Shown here piece by piece: positions 46,985 to 57,335 of a DNA stretch of 64,000 nucleotides. The stretch's first letter is position 1. Each line of letters opens with the position of its first letter. The notes beneath the pieces are model-generated. The model was not told the DNA's origin. It saw nothing but the letters and a program-made list of their open reading frames with translations, and made no database searches. Source of the DNA: Euborellia annulipes (lineage: Eukaryota; Arthropoda; Insecta; Dermaptera; Anisolabididae); contig JAKCPI010011633.1 in the NCBI GenBank assembly GCA_023213315.1, forward strand, positions 86,833-150,832. Reading direction: 5' to 3'. The position numbers and the translations under genes were made by a program.

Positions 46985-47690
46985 ATCAGTGGCGTAACCA
47001 GGATTTGCCCGTGGGCATGGGGGCTATGATTTTTCTTTGAAGAACTTTCCTGTTTAGCATTAATCAGGATGCTTAAGGAGTTTGATATGGTTAATACTAC
47101 TATTTAAAAGAAATATAAATATTTTTTCAAATAATAAAACAGTAAAGTTTTGAAGGCTAAAAAAAATTACTTAGGCCTATCAAAGATTAAAATTAATTGA
47201 ATTTGAAAAAATTTTAAGAGTTACTCACCAAAGGATTCTTGAATTAAAGCCATAGCGTGTTAACTGGGTCGGCTGATGAGCCTTTACTGATGAGAGGACA
47301 TAACTAAAAAAAAAAAAAAAAAAATATTATAGGTATTGAAGCAAAGTAAAAAATTATTATAGGTATTGAAGCAAAGCAAGAAAATATTTTCTGTTTTGAA
47401 GGGCTCAGTGGAAGATAGTTATAAGTCACAATACATTAGTTTCGAGATATTGACAAATTAAAGAATCATAACTATTAGTTTACAAAAGAATCATTCTTCA
47501 TTTTCAGCTCCCTTATACTTAGAAGTCGTTTGAACATGAAAGAAATTTTCATTCACTCCAGATTTCAAAGCCATTTTGCTATGGCTTACTTCTCAAATCA
47601 TCACTAGCTGGCCAAGTAACTTCCACTTATTATATGCAGCCAACAATTGTAAATTCAAGAAACTTCTTTGTGTGGTATTAAAGAGGGATT
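46985..47690. other. AT-rich stretch with a MITE end and a short tandem repeat
   Basis: CAGTGGCGTAACCAGG at 46987-47002 looks like a hAT MITE end; no partner is seen. ATTATAGGTATTGAAGCAAA occurs twice in tandem at 47323-47379. No gene is supported. Confidence 0.45.
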
Positions 47691-47794
47691 TGTAAAGAAT
47701 GCATTGGTATGAATATCTCAAAAATGATAAAATGATGTCTTATGACTATCTCCCGCTAAGCCCTTCAATTCAGTATCTGAATGATTGGAGGCAA

Positions 47795-48020
47795 GATTTC
47801 GCCCCCCCCCTGGACCCTCCTCTGCTGGCTCGGGTCCGCCTGAGTCGGACCCTTGCCTTTCTTAACTATGAGAAGCTGTGGGCCCGCCTTGGCGTTTAGA
47901 CTTTGCCTCTATAAGGCTGCAAAATTTCGTTTCAAAATTCCACCGGGAAGTTTGTCAAACAGAGCGTGACAGACGGACAGACGGACACTCCGCTATTATT
48001 ATATATAGAGATAGATTTTT
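47795..48020 (+). repeat. GC-rich repeat ending in GACGGACAGACGGAC
   Basis: CCCCTGGACCCTCCTCTGCT, GGGTCCGCC, GTTTGTCAAACAGAGCGTGA, a GACGGACAGACGGACACTCC block and TATATATAGAGATAGA at the end. It matches the complement of 9000-9230. The short open frames here are by-products. Confidence 0.5.
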
Positions 48021-48134
48021 TCATGTTCCTACATTAGGCAGGGATAACCCTCAGACCGCTGAGAGCCTAGACTGGTCCAGGGGGTAAGTATTAATAATAC
48101 TGGTCTTCCCTACTCCCCCACCCAAAAAATAAAA

Positions 48135-48225
48135 ATAAAATTCAATAGAGTTGAATTGCCAACCAATCAATTTAAATAAATGGCCATAGATGCCGAAAAA
48201 GACCTTAAATAAAAATAAAAAAAAA
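48135..48225 (+). mobile_element. SINE family 2, 3' fragment
   Basis: GAATTGCCAACCAATCAATT, then AAATGGCCATAGATGCCGAA and AAAGACCTTAAAT. Confidence 0.65.
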
Positions 48226-49175
48226 TAAAATTGTCTTTAGCTGGAAGGAGCAAATGAAAGAATTACAATATCAGGTTGGGGCTCCCTTCAAAGGAAGGCA
48301 ATTTATCTCCACTGACCCCCTCTGACTGGTTACTCTCTCTCTCTCGTGCACAATTTAAGCATAGTCAGAATTACAAAAAAAAAGACACGAAAATAGTGTA
48401 GAATTTTTGAGAGTATTTTCTAAATTATTTATTTTTGGTCTGGATTACTTTCTTTGCAGGCTATTAAAAAATATTTCAAATTGATAAATAATAAAAATAT
48501 TGGAAAATGTTTGTTATTTGGCTATTTGTTAGGAGAGAAGAGGCCCCTTCTTTTTTTACTTGTTTACAAGTAGTGGGTAAATCCCAATCATTCAAAATGA
48601 TTATGGATAAGGAGAGAGAGAAGAGGGAATATCGTTTAAAATAAATAAATTTAAAAACTTGTCGATTCCTAGAATTTGAAGGAATAGGCTGCTGATGATG
48701 CTGTGAAAGTATTCTTACGAATTGCGCGCACGTGGATTTTAATGTGAAATAACAACTGTATTAATCATCGTACTGACGTCTTATCTGATATAAACTATCA
48801 TACTAGAATCCCAGGTTTTAGCCTAAGGTAACTTTAATGTCAAACAAGTTTGAGAAATCTCAATTTTTATAAAAAAGTAATTATAAATTTAGATAACTAT
48901 AGATAAAAATATTTAAAAAAATTCAGAAATCAATAAAGAGTAAGTTGAAAATAAATATTGAACTTATAATATAATACAAAAAACCTGACTATTGCATACG
49001 ATAATTGGCAAAAAATAATTCATTTTTTTTGGGAGGGGGTAAATGGTATAATTAATGCTGGGAGGGGGTAGTTGATGTATGCAAATACTTGTGGTTCACA
49101 ATTGAAAGAGTGACTATTTCAAACCAACACAGCGCTAAAAACACTAAAAAAAAATTAGCTACTTTAAACTCTTTT
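48226..49175. other. AT-rich stretch without recognised features
   Basis: Two short G runs at 49031 and 49061 (GGGAGGGGGTA, tandem) are the only marked structure. Confidence 0.5.
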
Positions 49176-49458
49176 GCCCTCGTGGCTAGGTGTAGAGGTT
49201 AGCGTGCTAACCTCGTATACCAAACGTCGGGGGTTCGGACCCCAGGCAGTCCGATGATTTTATTTAAGCCACTTGGATACCAAATGGCTTAAATAAGAAT
49301 GCCTGGCCTGGACCCCATATATCATATATAAATCAATAACGGTTATCGTAAATGTCTTACATGGCCTGAGATGCCGAAAAGACAGTGTGAATGTGTGTGT
49401 GAGTGTGAGTGTGAATGAGAAAAAAGTGTGAATGTTAAAAAAAAAAAAAAAAAAAAAC
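49176..49458 (+). mobile_element. SINE family 1, full-length copy
   Basis: Head GGCTAGGTGTAGAGGTTAGC with a B box changed to GGGGGTTCGGACC, body, core (ATGGCCTGAGATGCCGAAAA), TG-rich stretch and poly-A. The flanking duplication is only approximate (AAACTCTTTT, AAACTTTTAT). Confidence 0.86.
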
Positions 49459-49639
49459 TTTTATCTCAAAACTTTTTTTTCATAACCAAAATTTTAGAAA
49501 TTCATATCTTGCAAATAAAAAAAAATGATAAAAAAATTCTAAAAATATCGGCTTGCTCAGCAGGATGTTTTATGTTCAGAAAGCATAAAAACTCAATTTT
49601 GACCCCGGTGAAGATTTGGTACCTTTTCATGTGTCGGTC

Positions 49640-49768
49640 ACATATATTCGGGAGAACAAATACAGAATGCACCTTTAAATTACCGAAAGTAAGAAAAAAT
49701 TGTGTGCCCAGTCACACAAGATTACCCCCCCCCTCCCTCTCCCGAAAAGCTCCTCTGGATCCGTTCTT
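49640..49768 (+). mobile_element. CAAGGGCGGAT hAT MITE fragment
   Basis: Runs from ACAAATACAGAATGCACC through GTGTGCCCAGTCACACAAGA to CTGGATCCGTTCTTG; the left end is missing. Confidence 0.62.
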
Positions 49769-49975
49769 GTTGGTGGGGCGGGAGTCCCTAGATAAGAAAC
49801 ACTGCTCTAGGGCAAGCGTCTTAATGACTCTTCAATTTCATTTCAATAGATTATAATCCATTAGATTATAAAACACTCCTAGGATCGTCTTTATGCCAAA
49901 CAGGAGATTCTTAAAACAAATCAAAATCCTTTTCCCTGGCTGCGCCAGTAAGAAAAAATTGTGTGCTGTGTGACC

Positions 49976-50240
49976 CAGGGGCGTATATAGAAATTTTTTT
50001 CGGGGGGGGGGGGGACCTGAACTCAAAAGTTTTTCTTAGGGAAAATTTTTTTTTAAGAAACTAAATTTTTTTTCACACGAAATTTTATGCGGAACATTTT
50101 TTTCTTTTGCGGAACCAGTTTTCCATCCTGCGGAAAAATTTGTTGCGGTGATGTCTGCATATCCCTATACGGTATATGTATATGTGTTTGGGAAATTTTT
50201 TTTTGGGGGGCCCCTCGCCCCCCCCTTATATACGCCCCTG
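49976..50240. mobile_element. hAT-type MITE, CAGGGGCGTATATAG family, copy 2
   Basis: Same ends as the copy at 45734, with exact 8-bp duplications GTGTGACC (49968-49975, 50241-50248), 265 bp. The target is itself a piece of the CAAGGGCGGAT MITE core (TGTGCTGTGTGACC-AGTCAC). Confidence 0.92.
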
Positions 50241-50360
50241 GTGTGACCAGTCAGTCACACAAGATAATAATTTAAGATTCGTAGGGAGAGAAAAAAGTTT
50301 TGTAAAAAAAAAGTCAACCAATTGTTTTTGTCCCCTTATTTATCTTATAGCCGTATTCAT

Positions 50361-50808
50361 AGTGGCGCAGCGAGGGGGGGGGGGCAAGGGGTGTCATAAT
50401 GCCCCGGGCGCTACTCACAAAGGGGCGCCAAATGGTCACAAAACAAAAAAGTGCTGGATAATTTTTACTTTTTATTATTTTTATTATAATTGATGAAAAT
50501 ATATTTTAAATTTAGTGCCTTAAATAAAAATGCCTGGACCCCATATATATAAATTCATAAATAACGGATATCGTAAATGTCTTATATGGCCTGAGCTGCC
50601 GAAAAGACAGTGTGAATGTGTGTGTGAGTGTGAGTGTGAATGAGAAAAAGTGTAATTTTTTTATAAAAAAAAAAAAAAAAAAATTTAGTGCCAGTGTAAT
50701 ATAATAATTTTGTATATTTTAATATTATATGGTTTTTGAATGAGATGGGGGTGGGGGCGCTAAAAAGATATTGTGCCCCGGGAGCGAGTTGAGCTCGCTG
50801 CGCCACTG
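50361..50808. mobile_element. hAT-like MITE, AGTGGCGCAGCGAG ends, with nested SINE
   Basis: AGTGGCGCAGCGAGGGG and the complementary CTCGCTGCGCCACT mark the ends; GCCCCGGGCGC and GTGCCCCGGGAGC mirror each other inside. A SINE (50520-50680) interrupts it. A clean target duplication is not visible. Confidence 0.68.
50520..50680 (+). mobile_element. SINE family 1, 5'-truncated, nested, with target duplication
   Basis: Starts within the body (TTAAATAAAAATGCCTGGAC), core, TG-rich stretch, poly-A. Exact 12-base duplications AAATTTAGTGCC (50508-50519, 50681-50692) show insertion by target-primed reverse transcription into the MITE. Confidence 0.9.
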
Positions 50809-50815
50809 TAGTCAT

Positions 50816-51590
50816 TGCTTGAGGAACAAGGAATCGTTATGCCTATATGTATAGATATAAGGATTCCTTATTCCTCAATGAACGACTACGAATACGGATA
50901 TAAATAAGTCTCTAATAACTTTTTATTCTTTCATAATTAATTTAAAAAAAAAAATTTTCTATGTATGCAGAAGAATTTTAATCTCTTGGTCTATTATGAC
51001 GATGTCCATGATAATCAATTATAATACAAAAAATAAATACAAACAAAAGTTGTTTTACTACTAAGAACTAATCAATGCATTAAAGAGGAAAAAAGTCATG
51101 AAAATTAACATACTAATTTTTTGGAAAAAATTTTCCAATTTTTGAAATACATTGGCTCATTCCTACTACAATGGCAATGATAAGTTTTCCTTAGGCCTTG
51201 ATATGACCATGGCTGGTGCAGTCTCAGTTACACTTGACTCTAATTTTTTTAATGTAACTACAATAATAATTTTAATAAGTAAATCTAAAATATTTAATGT
51301 TTAAAAAATATACAATCTCTTTAGCCTCTCGCTCTTAGATTTCGCGAGGTCAAGGCCGGACACAAAGTCAGAAATAACAATTGCCCTCTTAATTGATATT
51401 GAGTCTGTTTTAATCATATCAATTTAAGATTTGTATTGTGTATTAATTAATATTTAATAATATAAATAATAGATATTTTTTAATGACCGGATTCTACAAG
51501 TTCAGGGACCTGGCTTACAACAATAATAAAAAAGAAAAAACTCGTGAGTGCCTTTTCTTCTAATTATTTCATCCCCCTCAGACTGTCTGG
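50816..51590. other. AT-rich stretch without recognised features
   Basis: CAAGGAATCGTTATGCCTAT and ATAAGGATTCCTTATTCC form a small inverted pair at 50828-50876. No gene is supported. Confidence 0.4.
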
Positions 51591-51845
51591 TAAGGGCAGG
51601 GCCGTTCCTGGGTAAGTTGTCGCCTCCGTGCCAGGTCATTTTTGGCGCCCCCCCCCCCAACTAAATTATGAAAAAAAATTTTTTTAAGTGATTAGACCTG
51701 TACTGATTTTCAAGTTTGGCGAATGCTACGGTAGCTTAGATTTTGATAAATCTTTCTTTCCTCCACGCGAACTATCACTATTCTCTTTTTCATAGAGAAG
51801 GAAAATAAAAAAATATTCATTAATAAAAAAATATTTATTTATTCA

Positions 51846-52165
51846 AATTACCTCCTAGCTCAATTCTTTCATGATTTCAAATGAACTCTGTGTGTGTGTC
51901 TGCTTATTACTGAACACAGACGAAAACACATTGTTTAAATGAAAGCATAAAAGGATTGAGCTAGTAAGTTGAAATTTTATATTTAAGTTAGGCACCGTTT
52001 CGGACACTCAAAATAAGCTTTTGAACAAAATCGGCCAAAAAGTACTAGTACTTTACTGATGTACTTTTTCAGTTTTTTTCAATTTTCTCAAAATTCGCTC
52101 CAACGATTTTTATTAAAATTCATAAATCAATTATTGTTTAGATGCTCTTTAAAATGTATATTTTC
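51846..52165 (-). repeat. Foldback family, single arm
   Basis: Minus strand blocks TTAAAGAGCATCTAAACAAT, AGTACATCAGTAAAGTACTA and AATATAAAATTTCAACTTAC follow the arm of the complete element at 41835. Confidence 0.7.
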
Positions 52166-52382
52166 ATTTTGCCTTTGAAACCTTTTTAACATGTAAAACT
52201 ATATATTGAAACTTTCAATGGACTTTAGAAATAGAGGGAACAAAATACACAAAATTTTTATTTTACTAAATTAAAGCCCATTTCATGCAGATTATTTAGA
52301 AAAAAAAAATTTCTTGAATATCTCATTCCCTTTTGGAGATATTGGCTTTAGCGCTAAACCATGTTTGCGTTTTCAAAACTAA

Positions 52383-53485
52383 AATATGGGGATTGACTTC
52401 CCCGAGACTTTCTCGTATATTCTTTTGGAATTACGACTGGATGTGTGTGTGTGAACACGATTGCTTAAAAACCAAAGCAGCTAGATCGATGAAATTTGGT
52501 ATATGCTCCTTACACTAAAATTGTAGATTTCTATCAACTTTTGGAGTAAATACGTCACTTGGAAGAGGTACTTTACTTAAAAAGTTTTTTTCAAAAATTT
52601 TGAAATTTTTAATTTTTTTGTTATATTATGATAAAATACTCTATTTTAAAAAGTTTTTATTCTTTGACATTTTTTCGAAAACTGAATAGTTTTTGAAATA
52701 ATCAAAGAAGAAATAGAAAATTTTCGTTAATTTTGATAAAAAATCAAAACAAAATCATACAGGTGTCATTACAAAAGGTAGGTTGGTGGATATTGTTTTT
52801 AGGTTTAATGGGGGAGGGTGTGGTGGTGGTGTGATGAAAAAAGTGGAAAAAAAAAAAAAGGGTAAATATAAACAAATTCATGCCATTTGAATACCAGATG
52901 GCTTAAATAGAAATGCCTGATCCCCCAATAAATATTTTCAATACAACGGTTATCGTCAAAGTCTTAAATGGCCTAAGTTGCCGAAAAGACAGTGTGAATG
53001 TGTGCGTGAGTGTGAGTGTGAATGAGAAAAAAGTGTGAATGTTTAAAAAAAAAAAAAAAAAAACAAATTCATTTGTTTATATTTACCCTTTTTGTAATGA
53101 CACCTGTATGATTTTGTTTTGATTTTTTATCAAAATTAACGAAAATTTTCTATTTCTTCTTTGATTATTTCAAAAACTATTCAGTTTTCGAAAAAATGTC
53201 AAAGAATAAAAACTTTTTAAAATAGAGTATTTTATCATAATATAACAAAAAAATTGAAAATTTCAAAATTTTTGAAAAAACTTTTTAAGTAAAGTACTAC
53301 TTCCAAGTGACGTATTTACTCCAAAAGTTGATAGAAATCTACAATTTTAGTGTAAGGAGCATATACCAAATTTCATCTATCTAGCTGCCTTGGTTTTTAA
53401 GCAATCGTGTTCACACACACACCCAGACGTAATTCCAAAAGAATATACGAGAAAGTCTCGGGGAAGTCATTCCCCATTTTTTTTT
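52383..53485. repeat. Large inverted repeat with a SINE in its loop
   Basis: The left arm (52383-52780) and right arm (53085-53485) are complementary over about 400 bases with few mismatches (for example GGAATTACGACTGGATGTGT against ACACCCAGACGTAATTCC, and ACAGGTGTCATTACAAAA against its complement). The loop holds an 80-base G/T-rich insertion at 52780-52860 and a SINE at 52882-53060. A third copy of the arm lies at 54303-54700. Confidence 0.88.
52882..53060 (+). mobile_element. SINE family 1, 5'-truncated, in the tip of the inverted repeat
   Basis: Body from GCCATTTGAATACCAGATGG, core, TG-rich stretch, poly-A. Twelve-base duplications AAACAAATTCAT at 52870-52881 and 53061-53072. Removing the SINE restores TAAATATAAACAAATTCATT joined to TGTTTATATTTA, the palindromic loop tip. 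Confidence 0.9.
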
Positions 53486-53638
53486 TAACACACACTTTTT
53501 TCCCATTCACACTCACACTCACACACACATGCACACAGTCTTTTCGGCAACTTAGGCCATATAAGACTTTGACTTTGACATTTCGTATCCAAATGGCTTA
53601 AATAAAATCATCGGACTGCCTGGGTTCCGAACCCCCGA
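53484..53638 (-). mobile_element. SINE family 1, partial copy with B box
   Basis: Minus strand: GGGGGTTCGGAACCCAGGCA, GTCCGATGATTTTATTTAAG, a shortened body, the TATATGGCCTAAGTTGCCGA core, TG-rich stretch and poly-A. Abuts the right arm of the inverted repeat. Confidence 0.8.
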
Positions 53639-54240
53639 TTAGAGCCCTGCACGGGTACGGGTTGGCCCCTAGGCCCGATACCTACCCGGCCCGCGGACCG
53701 GGCCGGGCGGGCTTTGGAGAATTCCTTATTGTTTAAAGAACCTACCATAAAAATTGGTTGGTGGTCAAATAAATAAATGAGAAATTATTTTCTCTTCCAT
53801 GTCACATTTTGTTTGGCATTCTTCAAGCCGCGGAAAGTGAAAAAATCAAAACTTTAAAGTGCCATAACTCGAAAACTAAGTGAGATAGAAAATCGAAATT
53901 TGGTGCTGTTACTTATCTCTATACATAGAACAAACATACCAAGTTTCATAAAAATCTGAGATTTTGGGTGAAATGGCCTGGTTGAACTGACGTGGAATGA
54001 TCCAAATGTAAAATTAAAAAATATTAAATATTTAAAAAACCGGAAGTGCTAGCAACCAAACCGTATTTTTCCCTGGACCAGTTTTTTATACTGAATCGGT
54101 ATATGTAAGTATTATTTTTCTACGACCTTTAGTTCAGGCCGTACTTTTTTTGTGTACAGACGGACGGACGGTCGGACAGACAGACACCGGAGTCTCTACA
54201 TAAGCTCTCTTTCCCTTAGTACCACGTACAGTGAGAGCTA
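53639..54240. repeat. GC-rich MITE-like end followed by a GACGGAC repeat
   Basis: AGAGCCCTGCACGGGTACGG and CCCGGCCCGCGGACCGGGCC begin a GC-rich block (53641-53720) that resembles a hAT MITE end. The rest carries CATAACTCGAAAACTAAGTG, TACCAAGTTTCATAAAAATC and a GACGGACGGACGGTCGG block at 54160, a combination typical of dispersed repeats in arthropods. No gene is supported. Confidence 0.45.
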
Positions 54241-54245
54241 AAAAC

Positions 54246-54302
54246 ATGTAAATATAAACAAATGAATTTGTGAAGCAAATTCATTCGTTTATATTTACAT
54301 GT
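54246..54302. repeat. Perfect-looking hairpin at the head of the third arm copy
   Basis: ACATGTAAATATAAACAAAT and the following GAATTTG pair with CAAATTC and ATTCGTTTATATTTACATGT, one mismatch, five-base loop. It is the intact form of the tip that the SINE interrupts at 52882. Confidence 0.85.
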
Positions 54303-54700
54303 TTTTTTAATATACCCTGTATGATTTTGTTTTGAATTTTTTTCAAATTTAACGAAAATTTTCTATTTCTTCGTTGATTATTTCAAAAACTATTCAGTTT
54401 TCGAAAAAATGTCAAAGAATAAAAGCTTTTTAAAATAGAGTAATTTATCATAATATAAAAACAAAAATTGAAAATTTTATAATTTTTGAAAAAAAACTTA
54501 TTAGGTAAAGTACTACTTCCAGGTGAAGTATTTACTCCAAAAGTTGATATAAATCTACAATTTTAGTGTAAGGAGTATATACCAAATTTCATCGATCTGG
54601 CTGCTTGCCTTTTTAAGCTATCGTGTTACACACACACACCCAGATATAATTCCAAAAGAATATACGAGAAAGTCTCGGGGAAGTCATTCATTCCCCTTTT
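54303..54700 (-). repeat. Third copy of the 400-bp arm
   Basis: Same blocks and order as 53085-53485 (TTCATCGATCTGGCTGC, TATACGAGAAAGTCTCGGGG), with small differences. No partner arm is present. Confidence 0.8.
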
Positions 54701-54889
54701 ATTTTTTTAAATAAAAAAGCTATTTAAAATTTACATTTATTTAACAATTTTTTTTAAATTTTTTTTTTGGAGGGGGGGCGACATTCTTGTACCCGCGGGA
54801 GGCGCCATTCAATATAGTAACGCCAATTATTTCAAATGATTGGCAGCCAATTCTTTTGAAATAAATTTTTCTCACTTGCGACGGACCAA

Positions 54890-55390
54890 GGACCCAGGCA
54901 CGAAAATGCCCTTTGGCTTTGAGTCTCCGCCGTCCTTGGGAAGGCGCCTCCGTCGCCCTTTGGCTTTGCGCCTTCGTCGCCCTTTGGCTTTTCGTCTTCG
55001 CCTTCCTTTGGAAGGCCCCACTGGCGCCCTTTGGAAGGCCCCACTGGCGCCCTTTGGAAGGCGCCTCGAGCGCCCTTTGGCTTTGCGCCTTCGACGCCCT
55101 TTGGCTTTTCGTCTTCGCCTTCCTTTGGAAGGCCCCACCGGCGCCCTTTGGAAGGCGCCTCGGGCGCCCTTTGGCTTTGCGCCTTCGTCGCCCTTTGGCT
55201 TTTCGTCTTCGCCTTCCTTTGGAAGGCCCCACCGGCGCCCTTTGGAAGGCGCCTCGGGCGCCCTTTGGCTTTGCGCCTTCGTCGCCCTTTGGCTTTTCGT
55301 CTTCGCCTTCCTTTGGAAGGCCCCACCGGCGCCCTTTGGAAGGCGCCTCGGGCGCCCTTTGGGACTGGCGCCTCCGTGCTGGCACGGAGT
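54890..55390. repeat. GC-rich minisatellite, 94-bp period
   Basis: GCGCCCTTTGGAAGGCGCCT recurs at 55141, 55235 and 55329, exactly 94 bases apart; earlier units (from about 54905) are less regular and shorter. Sub-units are CGCCCTTTGGCTTTTCG and GCGCCTTCG variants. It is far more GC-rich than any other stretch of this size here. Since 94 is not a multiple of three and the unit lacks stops in most frames, five long reading frames arise on both strands; I regard all as spurious. Confidence 0.88.
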
Positions 55391-55420
55391 GCACGCCCGC
55401 CAGGAACGGCCCTGGGTAAG
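55391..55420. mobile_element. Probable hAT MITE end next to the minisatellite
   Basis: CCAGGAACGGCCCTGGGTAA is the complement of the CAGGGCCGTTCCTGGGTAA seen at 51598-51617. The minisatellite may have grown inside such an element. Confidence 0.4.
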
Positions 55421-55469
55421 GGCCTACTCATAATAGAGACGTCCCTGTTGTTCTTCATCTGATTTTTAT

Positions 55470-55855
55470 AATTTTTACTTTCTCTTACCTCTATAAATGT
55501 TAATATATATAGAGAGAGAAAGTATTGGATTCATGTCAAAAATTCGATGTCGCGATTTTGATGGATATACCCGTTTTGAGGCCCCTGAATCCAAAAAGTG
55601 GTTTTGGATGGTCTGAAGGCCTGTCTCTCTGTGTTCACTTTTAAGCATGGCGGAATTGAGCTAATAGGCCGAAATTTTATATTTACGTTAGACACCCCCT
55701 GGAGAGTGAAAATAAGCTTTTAAACAACTAGTAGTTTTTCAGTTTTTTTTTTTTCGATTCGCTCTAACGATTTTGATTAAAATTCAAAAATCAATTATTT
55801 TTAGATGCTTTTTAAAATGTATATTCTCATTTTGCTCTCAAACACTTTACTCTTG
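55470..55855 (-). repeat. Foldback family, single arm with outer hairpin
   Basis: TTTTTACTTTCTCTTACCTC and TATATAGAGAGAGAAAGTAT form the outer end; the arm follows with GTCAAAAATTCGATGTCG and ends TTAAAATGTATATTCTCATT. Confidence 0.7.
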
Positions 55856-55856
55856 T

Positions 55857-55925
55857 ACTTTTTTTTTTAAACACTCACACTTGTTTCCCATTCACACATA
55901 CATAAAACCATTTAGCACACATACA
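55857..55925 (-). mobile_element. SINE family 1 tail fragment
   Basis: Poly-T, then AACACTCACACTTGTTTCCC and ATTCACACATACATAAA match the TG-rich end only. Confidence 0.45.
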
Positions 55926-56336
55926 TAAAGCCATTTAGCCAGTCCAAAGTGATTAAAATATTATTCATTAATATATTATGAGGATCTGTATTTTTATCGG
56001 GCACCGGCACCTAATACAATTTCGAAAATGTGAACATAAGTAGGCCTATATGTTACTGTTGACAATAAAGGTCAGATAAAATTAAAAACGGCAACACTAG
56101 CGCATTCTAGTGTCGATTAGAAGAAGATAGCAATGGCGGATGAATGTTATAAAGAGAAAGGCAAAATGTAATAGGGTTATCTGTAGAAAGAAATCACATT
56201 TTGACTTTCTCTTTTTTACCCACACATAGGCCTATAATTATATTTATAATTAATCCAGATATTATAAATATTAAATTAAATAGTCTCTGAATAATTAATA
56301 CATAATAATAATAGACATAATTCAAATTCTCACCTG

Positions 56337-56560
56337 GAAATTGGGAATCGATGACAGAAAGGATAAACTGAAAGAGAAACTCTTTTCTTCTAGGTTCATG
56401 GATTATAATGTTAAAATATAACAAAACTGATGGAGTTAGTTGGGAAAAATAAAGAATTCAAATTAAAATAGACACCAAGCAAAAATAGATGTGATGGATG
56501 GATTGTCTTCTCTAGGCTTGGGCTCGTTCACAAGTGCTGGCCGCCGACTGAAACGGGAGG
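56337..56560 (-). promoter_or_regulatory. Candidate promoter and first exon of a minus-strand transcript
   Basis: A GC-rich island (56520-56640) in AT-rich DNA holds an exact initiator, TTTCAGTC, on the minus strand at about 56546-56553. About 150 bases downstream is ATG (56397-56399), starting MNLEEKSFSFSLSFLSSIPN, and the frame runs into an almost perfect donor, TTTCCAG|GTGAGA, at 56337-56336. No TATA box is at the right distance. It could be a non-coding or alternative first exon of the SLC22-like gene 28 kb downstream, or of a gene not otherwise visible. Confidence 0.4.
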
Positions 56561-56640
56561 CGTTCCGATGCTTCTTTCCCGCTCATTGAGAGAGGGGAGG
56601 AGAAATGGAGGGAGGGCGTTTTAGCTTCTCTTCCCAAGGC

Positions 56641-57044
56641 AATTTTAGGTGAGGGAGGAATATGCGAAACAGCTCGAATTGCAAAAAAAAAAAAAATTCA
56701 AATTGAATTTCAAACAATAGAAAATTGCAGAAAAAAGGCAAATTTTAAATATCATATTAGCAGGTTAGTGTGTTACTCAGTGTTGGCTTGGGCGCGGACT
56801 TTTAAAAATTATTAGGGGGCCTAAATATGATTGACGCAGGGGGATGGGTTAAGTGCAGGGCCGCAGACAGAGGGGGCAGGGGGGGCAGGGGGACTGTATC
56901 CCCCGGGGACCCGGACCCTTTGCGCTTCAATCTTAAAACTCTAATAAAAAATAATTTTCATGGTTAAAATTTTCAATTAAAAAAAAAAAATATTTTTCAG
57001 AAAATTTTTTCCTGAGGGGTCCCGCGGCCTTTATGCTCAAATTG
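56641..57044. other. Intergenic stretch with G-rich MITE-like sequence
   Basis: AGTGCAGGGCCGCAGACAGA with G runs at 56860-56895 looks like a MITE end; CCCCGGGGACCCGG follows. No gene is supported. Confidence 0.35.
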
Positions 57045-57335
57045 TCGATTAGGGAGACCTAGACACGACTCGGGTTCGAATCCAGCTAGCCGTAAATAAT
57101 TCAAACATTGCCGAAGTCTCCTAATAGGGTAGGAAAGTGGGATAAAATCTCATCGCAAACTAAAAGAGCCCAATTAGAGGCCTGAGAGCCTTAGGGGGGG
57201 AAATGAGGATTACTCCGACTGAGTAGCCCAGGACCTGCCGAAAGGTGTAAGGCCATGTGGCTGAGAAGGAGCAATGCCTCTTAAAATCCAAAATCCAATG
57301 GCCTCAGCAGCCTAAATGACTTTGTGAACAAAAAA
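57045..57335 (+). mobile_element. Possible fourth SINE family
   Basis: A B-box-like GGGTTCGAATCCAGCTAGCC (57071-57090) is followed by a body of 200 bases and an end, CCAATGGCCTCAGCAGCCTA-AATGACTT, that resembles the core shared by the other families. Only one copy is seen, so the boundaries are guesses. Confidence 0.45.

Noticed and set aside
54160..54185. GACGGAC/GACAGAC repeats as a CRISPR-like or tandem array
   Set aside because: Short simple repeat found at the end of dispersed elements; no regular spacers, and the DNA is eukaryotic.
54741..55462. Five overlapping reading frames of 88-217 codons on both strands
   Set aside because: They follow a 94-bp minisatellite, shift frame with each unit, have biased residues and no family resemblance.
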